Assembly: GCA_014825775.1 (NCBI GenBank)
Contig: MVAQ01000062.1
Span: 31,501 to 95,500 of the forward strand
Length of the DNA stretch: 64,000 bases
Direction of reading: 5' to 3'
DNA from: Krasilnikovozyma curviuscula
Lineage: Eukaryota; Basidiomycota; Tremellomycetes; Cystofilobasidiales; Mrakiaceae
Below, in pieces: positions 22,548 to 35,509 of this stretch. Below the pieces are notes generated by a model. It did not search any database. It was not told where the DNA came from and worked only from the letters and a program-made list of their open reading frames with translations. A program made the position numbers and the translations under genes. The stretch's first letter is position 1, and each line of letters starts with the position of its first letter.

Positions 22548-25135
22548 ATGCAATCACTGAAACCAGCAGGAATCCTCAGAGCTCTTTATCCCTTCCAGAA
22601 CATATCTCGATCTCCAACCACATCCTGCCGATCGAGCGCTCCTCGCAAAAATCCACTCGAAATCTCAGCCTCGTACTCCAGCATGGTCAAGAAGACGAAC
22701 GGAATTGATGGCTCTGAGTCCATCTCAAATAAGCCTAGGGCCACCTCCCCTACCACCTGTGAGCGGTTATCGGGCTATTCATGTCTCGATCGAGCAGGGG
22801 TGCTTATTTGTGGTGTTTCCTCCCCTTCACAGACAACAAGGTGTCGACACTTGAAGCTGCTGACCGCACCGACAAAAACACCCCCTTTGACGAGCTAGAT
22901 GCGCTAATGGGAAAGCAGAAGTCAGTGAATGAGGTCGGTAAATGTGCTATTTGGTGGTTGAGAATGGAGGATATGAGGAGTAAGTCGAGCCGTCTTCTCA
23001 GAGGTAGATCGACACTGAAGAGAAGAACATCTTCCAGTTGAGGACAACAAAGCACTTCATCTGGCGTCTGAATTTGCTGTCAAGCACAACATTCCTCTCG
23101 TGGCGATCCACATTATTTCTCCAGGCGACTTCGAGGCTCACGATCGGGGCGGTCGAAGTATCGACTTCAGGCTCAGAAACTTGAAAGTCATCAAGGTCAG
23201 CTAGTTTTCACTTTGTCATTGAATTAGGTTGATGTTTCTCATCCTTTTTTCTCGACCGCGTTCTGCAGAACTTGCTCGCGGATCTTAACATCCCCCTTCT
23301 CATCCACAGTCACCCTAAACGAAAGCAAATCCCGTCTTGGATCCTTTCCAAAGCTGAAGAATTTGATGCAACACACATCTTCGCGAACATTGAGTATCCA
23401 GTCGATGAGCTGAGGAGAGATTGTCAGGTCTTGAAACTTGGTGAAGGAAAAGGGGTCGAGACAAGGTTCTGCCACGATAAGCTGGTGGTTCCTCCTGGAA
23501 GGGTGAAGAGTAAGACTGGTACCAATTACACTGTAGGTTGTCCTCTATGTTGTGCCACTTTCTACTATCTGCTAATTTTTGGTTCTCATCTCGTTGCAGG
23601 TCTACTCACCTTGGCAGAGAAGGTTAGCTTCTAACCTGCTGACATTGAGTTTGAGTTTGCTCATCTCTGTTCAAACGATTTTATGGTAGTTGGGCCGTTC
23701 ACATCGCTGACAATCCAGAACTCCTCGAACTCTTCCCACCACCCAAACCCAACGCCAAATCCGTCAAGACGGACGCATCGTTTAAGGGTATCTTCAACAG
23801 TCCGGTTCCTAACTATGTAGAGGGTTTCAAATGCGACGACCTCAAAAAGATGGAGGAGCTCTTTCCAGCAGGGACCGAAACGGCCAAAAAGATGCTCGAC
23901 TTGTTCATCTCTACCAAATCCCGAACTTCCCAAGTCGGAGACTCGTCTCCCACAGCACCAGGAGCAGAGAAATCATCATCGAACTCCAGAGTACATATGT
24001 ACACCAAGGATCGAGATCATGCTAACATTGACTCGACGTCTAGGCTGTCACCGTACCTGGCAGCCGGTGTTATCTCAGCGAGGATGTGTCTGGCTGCTGT
24101 GAAGCCGTTAGGAAAAGGTGGGAAGTTGGAGAGTGGCAGAGATACTGGTGTTGGAATGTGGGTTCAAGAAATCGCTTGGAGGGATTTTTACGCTTGTATT
24201 TTGGTAAGTCTCCTTTGCTTTCAGGAAACGACCTTCTGACTGATCGGCGATCTGTTTGTTTCCCTAGGTCCACTTCCCTCGCGTCTCCATGGGTCATCCA
24301 TACTTGAAAAAATTTAGAGATCTGCAGTGGGAGTATAATCCAGACCATCTTCAGGCGTGGAAGGAGGGTAAAACAGGTTTCCCAATCGTCGACGCGGCAA
24401 TGCGACAGATGAACTCCCAAGGCTGGATGCACAATCGATGTCGAATGATCACGGCATCGTTCTTGACCAAGGACTTGATGTTGGATTGGAGGGAAGGTGA
24501 GAGATATATGATGCAGTCTTACATTGATGGCGATCTCGCGGCGAACAATGGAGGGTGGCAGGTACGTTCATCGCGATATTCAATTCTCTTCAACTCCTAC
24601 CTTACACTGATCTGTTATGAACACTTTAGTGGTGTGCTTCTACTGGAACAGATCCTCAACCTTACTTCAGAATCTTTAATCCTGCGTCCCAGAGTGAAAA
24701 AGCCGACCCAACTGGAGACTACATCAGGCATTTCGTCCCAGAATTGAAGAATCTTAAAGGGAAATGTAATATTAAGTCTCGTTCTGAAACCGATTTTCCT
24801 TCTTAGCCCTGACGCTTTCTCCCATCTTTTCTACAGCTATTCACGATCCTTTCAGTGCGCTCTCATCGGCAGAATTCGAGAAACTAGGGTACCCAAAGCC
24901 AATTGTCGACCACAAAGCATCTCGAGATCGTGCTCTCGCTCGATACAAAAATCCAGGCGAGAAACCGGATCTAGATGGTGTTGACGCCGTGAAGGCTGAG
25001 AATGCGGAGGTGGAAGCAGGTTTGAAAAAATCGCCTACAAAGAGGAAAGAGATCAAGATAGAGAAGGGACAAAAGGGGTTGGAGGAATCTGGGTTTACTA
25101 GACGACCGGCGAAGAGAGTCAAGAAGGAGGAATGA
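22548..25135 (+). CDS. CPD photolyase (DNA repair, class I type)
   Basis: Uses FAD and blue light to split cyclobutane pyrimidine dimers. Photolyase N-domain: [40 protein letters not shown] and [23 protein letters not shown]-binding helical domain: [106 protein letters not shown]. The tail is basic ([27 protein letters not shown]) and looks like a nuclear signal. The first about 45 residues ([20 protein letters not shown] onward) are basic and Ser-rich like a mitochondrial presequence, and a second in-frame ATG lies at 22683, so two forms are possible. An intron at 22760-22831 restores frame. Stop TGA at 25133-25135. The class assignment is from memory of fungal photolyases. Confidence 0.94.
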
Positions 25136-25214
25136 TTGTTGGTAGCATTGAGACTTGTTTTCATTTTGTAATGCTTTGACCATGTGAAAACTGTTCATCC
25201 GAGAACGTCTAGAC

Positions 25215-26867
25215 TCAAAAATTCCCCTGGAGCTGTACCTCAAAATCGGGTGTATCCCGTCTCTTCCCACTCCCACTACTGTGACTCGTCACGCTAAACT
25301 CATTCTCATTCACAGAAGTTGCCGTCCCGCCTTGCGCGATGATTGTTGGAAGGTCTATTGACGAAGGTTTCAACAGAACCTTCTCAGCATTCAATCCACC
25401 ACCGTTGATGCCAGAGAATCCTGTGGTAGTTTTGAAAGGGCTGAAACCTCGGCCGTATTGGGTGTGTTGGCTATGTGTGTTGGGAAGACCGCTCGCTGCC
25501 TGTTGTGACGAGACTGTGATATTTTCCTTCTCGACTCGAAGGGGCAGGTACAGAGTGAGTCTGCAGACGAGAAGCGCTGGTACGCAAGAAAGAAGCAGAA
25601 GATCATCAGGACTAGTACAAACCGCAGCGATAGAGTGGCCCAAAAGAAGACCTACGAGGGAACACAGTGGCCATCACTGCATGGAAGGAAGGAAAGGTCG
25701 AGTGCGGAGACAGTATCCACGCCAGGTTGAGCTAGATTAGAGGGAAAGAAACTCTTCAGTATGTGAGAGTATTTCTCACTGTCTAGGAATACTAGATCTT
25801 ACTAAAAAGATGACAAAAACAAGCACTAGGTAAAGTGTGCCACTAATGAAGATGTGGTGGATGATTGGCCGGTGTCTTGCGTGACTGCTATTGGTACTTC
25901 CGATACGAAGATCCTGAGATCTATCGATGAATTTCGTATCTTGACGGCTTTTGTACATTTTGTATGCTGTCATCAAGAAGATGAGCAAGGAGAAGAACAA
26001 GTATTCAACCCACGTCGCAATTGCCCAATACGCTAAAGATAAAGGTAGGAACTTGGGATGTGAAGCTTGACTTGAGGGTTAGGTGGTCCACTCACACTTG
26101 GCTATAGGTATACATGGAGAGACTGGAGTGCTGCCGTCGGGGAAAACCTCTGTGAAGTTCGAGTAGAAGCATGTCGATGGTATGTAAGCTTACAATCACG
26201 ACGCCAACAAATGACATAGTTAGAAGGTACTTACGGTCGTAGAACTGCACCAGCGCACAGTGGCTTCCTAACTCGACGCCGAGAAAGAGCACGAAGAAGA
26301 TACCAATCCAAATATTCTTTTCATATAGTGCCCAAGCTCTGAGAGCCATCATGACGTCGCCCAAGAAGATAATCGGTGTTGCTAGCCAAGGGATCGTTAA
26401 GTCGTGGACCACATTTTCGCAGAACAGGGCTACCCCCGACTGCTTGAAGACGTACACCACGAATATGAGAGCGGCGAAGGTGTAGTACCGCAGGATGAGG
26501 TACAGAGGTTTGGTAGGCTGAGATAATATTCTTTGCCCTAGCGTAGAATTGTATGATTTGATTTTGGAAAATATACTGGTAATAGCTGCGGTTTGAGCTG
26601 TGGGTGCGAAGAGAGGTGTCCAAATCAATCGATATTTGTCTGGGAAGGTAATGACCACATCGAAAGAGTAAACTGTTATCACAACAAAATGTATCAGTTA
26701 GGAGTACACTTCGATAACCTGGACGGAAGAACGAGTGACGAAAGAAAGAAATGGCAAGAAAGCGGATGAAACTGAAGAGACAGTTACACACCGGCCAGCA
26801 AACAACAACAATAGATGACTTCGTTGTTCAGAGCACTAAAGAGCTTTGCTAGCTGAGCCTCAGACAT
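25215..26867 (-). CDS. seven-helix membrane protein, DUF6533 type
   Basis: Start ATG 26865-26867 (MSEAQLAKLFSALNNEVIYC). The N-terminus followed by YSFDVVITFPDKYRLIWTP and later KPLYLILRYYTFAALIFVV matches the DUF6533 pattern (helix, aspartate-rich turn, conserved RIW/YIW, then a K-LYLLNRY-like helix). Further helices: TIPWLATPIIFLGDVMMALR with ALYEKNIWIGIFFVLFLGVE, EYLFFSLLIFLMTAYKMYKS, and IIHHIFISGTLYLVLVFVIF. The cytoplasmic tail is Ser/Gly/Thr-rich and ends DTPDFEVQLQGNF, stop at 25215-25217. Function is unknown; sensory or receptor roles are often guessed for such proteins but nothing here shows one. Its 3' end is only 79 bp from that of the photolyase gene. Confidence 0.78.
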
Positions 26868-27848
26868 TTCACGCTGTAGTCAACTTCGGTTTGTGTCCTT
26901 CAGTCAAGAGGGGTGCCGGTCGAAGGGAGGGAAAGGGAAATCAGACTGAAGCTCAAAGTGTTCCATCATATGAATCCATTGTTTCACTTCCAACAATACA
27001 GTTTTGTTTTTGACTTCGATAGAGGGTCGGCGGGGCGCAGGGAGGAAAGTCTGCTGGGATGATTGGAATGTCTCGGATGAGCCTCAAGTGGGGAACGTAA
27101 ACAAAGGCTTGCGGAAGCGATTTTCTGAGGAAGGCTTTCGAAGAGTCAATTCATGCAAGTTAGAACCCACTCAAGCTCTTTATCATTATCATAGTGCTCT
27201 GAGAGGGAAGATTTGGTACATCTTCGCACGGGTCGCACTTCGTCTTCGCTCAAGCTGCTTCAAGATTTCAACTCGTTCATTCAACCAAATTCTAAAATTA
27301 GACTTGGTGTATGCACCGAGGGCTTGACTGAGCATTTGATACCGAGGAAAGGGATGTGAGAACCAAGAGCATTCATTATCACCTTCCGAGCCATGAATGA
27401 ACATGTATTGGTACCTGCTGTGGTAAAATGACGGGAAACTGGTTTAGGCAGCTATGCAATGTAATGGTAATCTACTCACGAGCCGATTCTCGAGATGGCT
27501 TTTATATCTAGACCATACTCCAATAGATTCATCTTGCCTCCACGGATTGCAGACGGATTGAGCCATGAAGAGAGTAAAAAAAAGGAGATTTGTTCGAGCT
27601 GGACGCTCGGTAGTAGGCAACCACTGCAATCACGGGCGACGTCATAAGTGCACTTGAGCTTACGAGGAAAAAATTATCTCTCGACTTTCTTTTAAAGCAG
27701 TGCAGTAGATTTAGTAGAAATAAATATTTGAGAGGCGGCGTTAGTTGCTCTGAACGACGACCTATCTCAACCTAGACTATTGCTCGCGCTCATTCGGATG
27801 GTAAGATATTGGTATACAATAATAATGATACAATGCGCTTTCCATCGC
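26868..27848. other. long intergenic region without a supported gene
   Basis: About 980 bp upstream of the DUF6533 gene start and downstream of the small gene at 27849-28719. Several open frames of 60-110 codons exist on both strands, but none begins convincingly, shows splice-linked continuation or resembles a known protein. Promoter sequence for the DUF6533 gene is the likeliest content. Confidence 0.4.
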
Positions 27849-28719
27849 TTACATGTCGTTCTGAGTTTCTCTGGTGTATTTTGGCCCACCGAGATCGCTG
27901 CTCTTGAAATCGCCGCCTCCACCAGATGATGGGATTCCTCCATCAGCCATACTAGAAGCCAAACAAAATTCTCAATGATATTAATACCTGCTCCGAGGAA
28001 AAACAAAGACTGAAGAGGATAGCTGAGCAACTCACCTTCCTTCCCCAGCTGTGAATTCCTCATCTGCATCCTGATTATTTCTGTCCAAACAAGAAGATCA
28101 TCCGGAAGGAGATAGTTAGGAAGGTGGTTGAGTGAGAAAATAGAGATAAAATAAGATAGACTCACGAAGGATCGGTTGTTCTGCCGTCCAGCTTTCGATC
28201 ACTCCTCGCCTTAGCTGCTCTCGCTCCTCCGGGAACGCTTTCAGAGTTCTCGTGGAACGTGCTATCCTCACTTTCAAGTCCACCAAATGATCTTTGAGGA
28301 TTCAGGAAAGTTCTCAGCTGGGTTGTTGAATCGTAGACGGGAGAGAAGGGCTTACGCTGGATCGTCGCCATCTCCTGCACTATAAGTATCGATCTTTCCT
28401 CGCACATCGCTGTTGGAACGAGCACCCAAAATAAAATTGATCAGTTCTGAAACTCCGGCAGAGCGTTTATTGATTGAGGCGAGCCACTCACCTTTCTGTT
28501 GAATCTTCTCCCTGGTTCTGCTGGCGAGGGACGTACATTCCAGGATCAGACTCCCCAACCTGGCCACCTCCTGAATAGCCTTGACCTCTTGTAAACCCCG
28601 GGGCGTCTGTTCCTAGACCAGTGTTGCCTCCTGGGACTTTTCCTTCGATGAAGCTGCAAGAGACGGGTCAAACGGGGGAAATGAGCAAGAGCGATGAAAG
28701 GGGCTACTTACCTTGACAT
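27849..28719 (-). CDS. small Gly/Ser-rich disordered protein
   Basis: Six exons assemble cleanly: MSS (ATG 28717-28719), FIEGKVPGGNTGLGTDAPGF...RQQNQGEDSTER, SDVRGKIDTYSAGDGDDPAS, FGGLESEDSTFHENSESVPG...DGRTTDPS, DADEEFTAGEGR and SMADGGIPSSGGGGDFKSSD...GPKYTRETQNDM, stopping at a TAA (27849-27851). About 150 residues, hydrophilic, rich in Gly, Asp, Ser and Glu, without a transmembrane segment or recognised domain. The composition resembles stress-related hydrophilin-type proteins, but that is inference only. Clean splice signals and a consistent frame over five introns argue that it is real. Confidence 0.65.
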
Positions 28720-29359
28720 TTTTGATATAATACTAATTGGAAAAGAAATGGTTTGAAGCAAGATCGATGAAGTAGAGCAGAACGACGAACGACCCAATTC
28801 GCCACAAGACGTCAGCGTGACAAGGCTCCATCTTTGTTTACAACTTTTGTATCATCTGCAGTTCTGACCGATTTATCCAGGTATTCCCATCAATATACCT
28901 TCTGGTTCGTTCATGGCATCTACGTGACGCCAGGTAGACGGTAAACAGCTCCAAGTTATGATGTAGTTCTGTCTGACAGCATCTGAACGAGCAACGAGGG
29001 CGCGAAGCTTTCAGCCTGCCTGATCTTGGCCGGAACAGAGAAATTTTTAATCATTGCAATTTGAGTAACTACTACAGTAGAGCCCATGCTGGCTCTGCGT
29101 GGCTCTGAAAAGCTCAGATTTGTTCAAAGGGCTGCGGGTGGTGGCTAGCCAGGATAAGTCCAATTTCCAGCCCGACGCTATTTTTTCCTCACCCTAATAC
29201 TCTCAAATGACCACCATCTAGAAGCACAGAATTCACATATAGTTTCTTGTAGAAGGGATGAAAACATAGGTGCTGAGTATTACAGGACCGGAAAAAAAGC
29301 TCGGTCCGGGTCGGCGTCCTTGCAGGAATCTTTCGTAAACGCCCAAGCAGTGGTTCAAG
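28720..29359. promoter_or_regulatory. divergent intergenic region
   Basis: 640 bp between the starts of the small disordered-protein gene (-) and the GH28 gene (+). No gene or defined element was recognised. Confidence 0.4.
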
Positions 29360-31295
29360 ATGGCCAAAGCAACCTCTCAGGCACCTCAAGGAGCTCTCTG
29401 GATATCTCCAAGCTTCTGGATGATATCCTCCGCATCGATGGCCCTGTTTTTCGCCCTAGGATACGGGTTCTCGTGGTTCTCGTTCAATGACAGCTTTCCT
29501 CTGGCGTATTTCAAGTCATCAGCTGGTAAATTTTGTACGATAATACCTCTGGGGGGTGGAATGGATGATACTGAAGCAATAGTGAATGGTATCAAGTCGT
29601 GTGGTGAAGGAAGCACTATCACTTTGCCCTCACCTTACGTCTATACTATTTCGCAGGTGCTGGAGACTGACCTGACCAACAGAAGGCTGGAGGTAAATAA
29701 TCTGAATTTTCATCTAAAAACAAGCTAACCCGACTTGTTACAGATCTTTGGAACGCTTCAGTTCAGTGACAAGTAGGTCCCCACTTGCTTTTGTCGCACC
29801 TGATATTTACCGACTAAGGCTGGCTCTACTAGCATCACCTACTGGCGCGAGAGTTGTCTTCCAGTTGACTTTCAGAACCAGTGCTCTGCTTGGTCAATTA
29901 CTGGTTCAAACTTCGAGCTCAATGGTGGAAGATCAGGAGGTCTGCACGGGAACGGTCAAGTATGGATGAGTTTTTCAGTCAGTCCTTCCCCTTTGATTAA
30001 CTTAGGACATTCAAACTGAGGGTTTTCTGCATGTAATAGGCTGGTGAAAGCAATACGCCAGGTCGACCGATCTCTGTCTGGATCAACAACGCGAGCGGAG
30101 GACTCTTCCAGAACTTCAAAGTCATACAGCCTCAATTCTGGGGTTTCCTCATTTCAAACTCAAAAGATATTGCTATGAAAAACGTCAAAGTGCTTGGTGT
30201 GAACACGGATCCCAATGCTTACAAGTCAAAAGGAAGCAATGGGAGCAAATGGGTACAGAACCTGGATGGAGCTAATACCTATCGTTCGAACAACATCTCG
30301 TTTGACGGCTTCGAGTATCTGGGAGGAGATGATCTCATTGCACTGAAAGGGGTGAGAAAAACCTTTAATCGATCACTTGCGTACCCAGGCTAGCGTCGCT
30401 GACATCCTGCTGGTTTATTTAGAACAGCACCAACATTGCCATCAAGAACGTATTGGGTTACGGAGGAAATGGGATTGCTATCGGTAGTATCGGACAATAC
30501 CCTGGAAGATTTGACCTGGTAGAGAATGTGACCATCGAAGATGTCAAAGTCGGTGATCTCTACTCGTTTCCCACATCCTGCCGTCCCACTGTTGACAAGC
30601 ATCCCTTGATAGCTCTACCCGAGTAAAGATACACCAATTAGCTCGGCGCTGTACTTTAAGAGCTGGGTTGGAATTCCAGAGGGAATTCCTCCTAACGGAG
30701 GAGGTGGTGGATCCGGTTTGGTAAAAAACATCACCGCGAAGAATTTCTTCATGTCTGTGAGTTGCTTTTGCCAGTTACATTTACATTTTTTGGCCGAACG
30801 AACCTAAACGAAGGAACTTGTGGTCCCAGAACATTACTGTTCCAATATATGTTGAATCTTGCCTAACCTACCTCGAGCATTCGGACTACTCAGCTTGCAA
30901 CACTTCAACACTCAAGTACCAGGACCTGTGGTTCGAGAACTTTTCCGGAACCACCAACGGTTTCCACACCGACACTCATGGAATTGTAAGCTATTGATTG
31001 ATTGTTCTAAGTCTTTCTTGGGCGCCAGGATAGCTAATGTTCAATATCATAGACTGGCGGAGACCAATCAAACTCAGAGGTGAGATTGTGACGTTCAACA
31101 GCCTCCTTCTCATTTCATATCAGCCCTGACTCGCTCCTGCGTATCCATTCACAGATCATTAAACTATCATGTTCATCAGCCGGTCCCTGTACTAACATCA
31201 CATTCAAGGACTTCTCCATTTCACCTCCTTCGTCCATTGGTAAAGCAACCGCAGTGTGCCATAATGTGATCAACTTAGTCGGTCTAGAATGTTGA
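29360..31295 (+). CDS. GH28 family glycosidase, membrane-anchored
   Basis: Right-handed beta-helix pectin-type hydrolase (polygalacturonase/rhamnogalacturonan hydrolase family), closest to the exo-acting subgroup. Start ATG 29360. Residues about 15-40 ([20 protein letters not shown] onward) are a hydrophobic segment preceded by a polar N-terminus, suggesting a type II anchor or uncleaved signal. Then [87 protein letters not shown] and [16 protein letters not shown]. The catalytic aspartates (N-x-D and G-D-D) are present. The usual G-H-G is G-N-G here and R-I-K is Y-F-K, as I recall for some rhamnogalacturonan-type members. It ends VGLEC at a TGA (31293-31295). Many N-x-S/T sites fit a secretory route. 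About eight introns. Confidence 0.85.
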
Positions 31296-31518
31296 GAAAA
31301 AGACCATGAGGTTTCATATGTCATTAATAGTGTCAAGAAAGTCTAGTACTAGATTGATTTCGTGCCTTCGTCATGTAAATTGCACCAGTGGAAAGAAATC
31401 ACAAGACCTCAGGCAAGTTGCACTCTTCTACGCATGGTGACCAACTTCATCACCTCTGATCTACGCTCGTCTTCTACCCGTACCGATCTATGCTTAACTG
31501 ACTACTTCAAAAACCATC

Positions 31519-34500
31519 TCACTTTCTTCCCCAAAATCCCTTCCTGCTGAGGCTTCTACCTAAGCTGCCTGTCTTACCCTCAGGTAGACCATTTCCAGCA
31601 AGAAGAGCAGCACTAGCATTCAACTGATCATTGATGACTTTGGCTGGTGAAGGTGGAACCACTGGTGAAGTTGGAGTTGGCTGTCTGGGTGTCGTCGGAA
31701 TGGAAGCTGTAGTTTGAGCGTTACCAATGTCACCGAGGTGCTGCTCCTCACTCCACTTTGCAGCAGCGACCCCTCCCTGACCTTGAGCAGCCAGCTGCTT
31801 TCTTCTTTCCTCTAAAGCAATCTTCTCCAAGTCCTGCTTTCTCTCAGCAGCAGCGTCGTAAGCGTAGACGATTGGCTTCTTGGGGACCCAGTTCTCGTCG
31901 TGAGAGACTGAGGAGCTTGAGGCTGATCCAGATGAGTCTGATCGGGAACGGCCTTTGACGAGTGGTACTGGTCCGAGAGTGTTGTAGATGTCGTCTGGAT
32001 CGAAGGCTCTGTCTGCTTCGTAGGCATCAATCAGTCTTCTTTTACCCAGTGCTTTCGCGGAAGGGCCTCTTTCGGCCAGAGCTGCAGCCATTTCTTCTTC
32101 CGTCATGGTATCTGGATCAATGATGATTTCTTGTTCACGTGAGGGCTGATGTTGAGGTACTGGGAGTGGTCGGGCGCCGTTAGGACCTCGAGGGATGGGC
32201 AACGAAGCGAAATTTTGAGCCAAGTTTTGACCGTCTGAGGATTCAGAGATTCTTGATGGTGGTTCAGGCGAAGGAGTTCTAGTACGAGGGCCAGTAACTT
32301 GAGGTCTGGTAGTGTTTTTAGATTGAGGCGGAGCCAATGTTCGGTTGATGGCGTTGGGTTGAGAGGGTATCTGAGGGAGAGGTGGGGATGGGTTGTACGG
32401 ATGACGGCCAGCTGGAGAAGGTGAACGTGAACTTCCAGCAGATGTGACAATCAAATGCCCAGACTGATCCTGATATTGAGGTTCAAATCGGTTGTGACGA
32501 GTTTCTCTAGTACTTCGTTCCGTCACTGCACGAACTTCAGCTTCTTCACGAGCCTGAGCCTCGAACTGATGAAATTCAGACATGGCCTACAAAGAAGACA
32601 AAAGCGAATCAGCTTAGGTGATGTTACAGGCGGTGACGAGCGGAAGCCATCAGACTCACAGATGCGACCTCATCTGAGACTCTGATGAGGATATTCAGTA
32701 CCTTCTGCGCCTTACTCTCGACGGGAGGTGGGGAGTGCTGTGGAGTCGGAAAGCCATGCTGGTCGATTCCAACCGCATTTAGAGCTTCTACACTTGTAGT
32801 GCTCTTTAATCCAGATTCATTCGAAGCACCAGATAGCTGTCTGGGCCTACCAGACGTACTGTCCAACAGGGACTTTTCCGCCATACTCTCGGCCCAAGGT
32901 CGGTGACCGACCAGAGTCGTTTCAGCTTCGAAGCATTGCTGGTATTGGTGCTAGAGAGTCATGTTGTAAAGGTTGTAGAGTCAGTTTCAAAGAGCGCATG
33001 TCATGATACAAGATAGATGGTCTCACTCTGAGTTCTGGGTTTTCATCCAAATCTTCGAAAGAGGCTCCCTGAAGCGAAGAGACTAGAGTAGCAGCAATAG
33101 TTGCCGCTTGATCGCAATCCATCATGAGCCTGTCCAAATCCTCATCCACACTCGGCGCAGGCATTTGTCTCTGCTGGTGCGGCATCTCCTGCTCTCCACC
33201 ACCGCCTCCGTTATTGATGAGGTCATTTGGGTCAAACTCTCTCCTTCCCCGCTGTCGCTGGAGGTACAGCGGTTGACGAGAGAGATCAGCGATTGGGTTC
33301 TGGGACTCAGCGTTGTACACTTTTGTCCATGATTTCTTTACGTCGTCCAGAGCTCGAGGTGTTGATGCGAGTGTTCCCAGTACATGGTAGAGGTCAGCTT
33401 TTCGTTGAGAGTTCTCAGGTAGTCGTTTGATTGTTCCTTCGACTATCAATAAGAATTTTGAACTCATCGAGTAAACTGCGAAGAGCGTGCTGTTGTCAGA
33501 GACATTTGCTTGAGACGAAGGAAGCACGATAGGTGATTGGGCTCACCTGGGAAATGAACACCCGCACGAGTGGTTAGATAGTACCAAACTTCAGCGGCGC
33601 TTCCAATCTCAGTCTCCTGTATCGAGCTTTTGATCTGCTTCCTTAATTCCCGGGCCGCGCGCTCAGCGATATCTGAGCCTGGATCCGCCTTGATTCGATG
33701 GGAGATATCGTGAAGTTGCGATCCAATAGCAATGGACTCGTCTGGTGATCGAGACGGAGGGGTTGGAAGTCGACAAAGGGATGCTGTTGCGCGGAAGGAG
33801 GGTCAGCGAACATCAAGAAAATGCGATGGGAGGGCAAGTTTGGAACCTACCAATGGTGTCCTCAACTTTGAACTCCTTCCAGTTCTTAGAAATATTGAGG
33901 CCATCGTTCATCGAGCGTTGGGCTTTCGGAGGAGGAGCGTCACTCGGCTCTCGATGTAAGTTGGTGTAGTCTGCTGAGTTGGTCGCTACGATTGCGAACT
34001 CGTCCTCCTTCTTATTTCCAAACAGACCCTTCATGAATTTATTGCCATTATTGTGTTTCTGAGCCTCCTTTTCCCTCTTCTCTCGTTCCTTTTTCTCTCG
34101 TTTGTCTTCTTTACCACCTGGAGGAGCGAATCCTGCTGGCGATGGAACGGATGGGGGAGGTGGTTGTGGCAGATTGTTGTTCATTGGATTGGTACTTGGG
34201 GGTAATGCAGGAGGGGTTGGAGGTGTGATTTCAAAGGATCCAGCGCCACGGGTGAGGTTTCCTGTGCCAGTCGGAGGGGGCGGCGCCAAGCCCTGCTGCT
34301 GTTGCATCTCTCGAGGATACTGCTGCAGAGGCGGAGGAGGTAATTGAGATTCTCGGTGATTCAATAGTGATATCGGTGGTGGTGGTGGAACGGCTGGGTT
34401 GTTGTAATACTGGTGTTGAACATAAGGTGGCTGCTGCTGAGCAGTCGGCTGGTTGGCGTAAGGATATATTCCTCCAGTTGGCACAAATGGATTGTTCTTA

Positions 34501-35509
34501 GGAGGTGCTACCGGTGGGAGTTCTCTCGACGTCGCTTTGATGTTCCTTGGCGCACCTGCAGGGGTGAAACTACCTTCGTCCCCATCGCCCCCTTCGATGG
34601 ACCCATTCAATTGATTGACGCCATCATAATCATATCCAGACATCGGCGGAGTGGAGCTATACTGCGCTTGGTAAGCCAATGGAGATGGTGCCTTATTAGA
34701 GGGAGAGTTTGCTATCGGTGGTGGAATGTAAGGGGTAATGAGAGGGTTTTTGTCAGATGGCTTGAAGGACCTGCTGCTCTTGTGCTGTTGCTGTGATATG
34801 TGAGATGAGGGTGGTGATGAATAAGGATGGCTAGATGGAAGCATAGAAGGCTGTTGCTGCTGTTGCTGCTGGTGACCATGAACCGATGGCTGGGTCGATT
34901 GAAACGACGTCTGAGAGCCGTACGAATGAGGGGTGCCGTTCCAAAGCTCAGGAGGATTCTGCTGCTGCATACCAGGACCAGGATTGATAACATGCTGTCA
35001 AAAGGGGAAGCAAGAATCAGATTCTTTGCAAATCATTTCGACACAGCCGTTTCATAAAGAAAATGCTGCAGCGCCTTTGGGCTGACGGGGTCGCCAGCCC
35101 ATCTCGACAGGTCGACAATTCCATCCCCTAGAAAGGATTGAAAACTCACCCAACTGCCTCTATCAGGTCCATCCATATCTATCACAGACGTCTCTCTGTT
35201 TGAAGTCGGGCCATCCAACGTGTTGAGCACCCCTAGGCTGGGCCTCCTGGCGCGAGGGACTGCTGCAGCCTGATACGAGTTCCTCTGGCCGTTGCTACCA
35301 AACTGGACACCATTCCCATTCCCACCATAGATACCCTCGTCCACCGCTCGAGTTGTCGCAGCCCTTCTCCAATTGTCTTCGTCCTGCGAGGCGTAGTCTG
35401 TCGACGAGAGATTGTTAGCTGACCAGGTGGGCGTAGACCCTTGGGAGGGCGTCTGGGTGATTGGGGAGGAAGGGTCCTTGGGCTTCTTCCTGTTAAAGAT
35501 TCGATTCAT
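31519..35509 (-). CDS. large proline-rich protein with VHS/GAT-like domain
   Basis: Start ATG 35507-35509 (MNRIFNRKKPKDPSSPITQ). About 1190 residues. The first half is disordered and rich in Pro and Gln, with polyproline runs (PPPPPISLL, LAPPPPTG) and a short polyGln encoded by CAG/CAA repeats near 34850-34872. A charged stretch (KREKKEREKREKEAQKHNNG) precedes a helical region: NISKNWKEFKVEDTIASLCR, AIGSQLHDISHRIKADPGSD, ELRKQIKSSIQETEIGSAAE, VEGTIKRLPENSQRKADLYH, and LMMDCDQAATIAATLVSSLQ. This resembles a VHS domain followed by a GAT-like helix bundle, as in Lsb5-type adaptors of endosomal or actin-patch trafficking; the match is by pattern only. The C-terminus is again disordered, with SRSPSPAGR, EEEMAAALAERGPSAKALGK and the ending SLSRKGFWGRK. 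Role in trafficking or actin is inferred. Confidence 0.6.

Noticed and set aside
26868..27848. Several 60-110 codon frames in a long gap
   Set aside because: None has an ATG in a plausible context plus a continuing spliced frame or any family resemblance.
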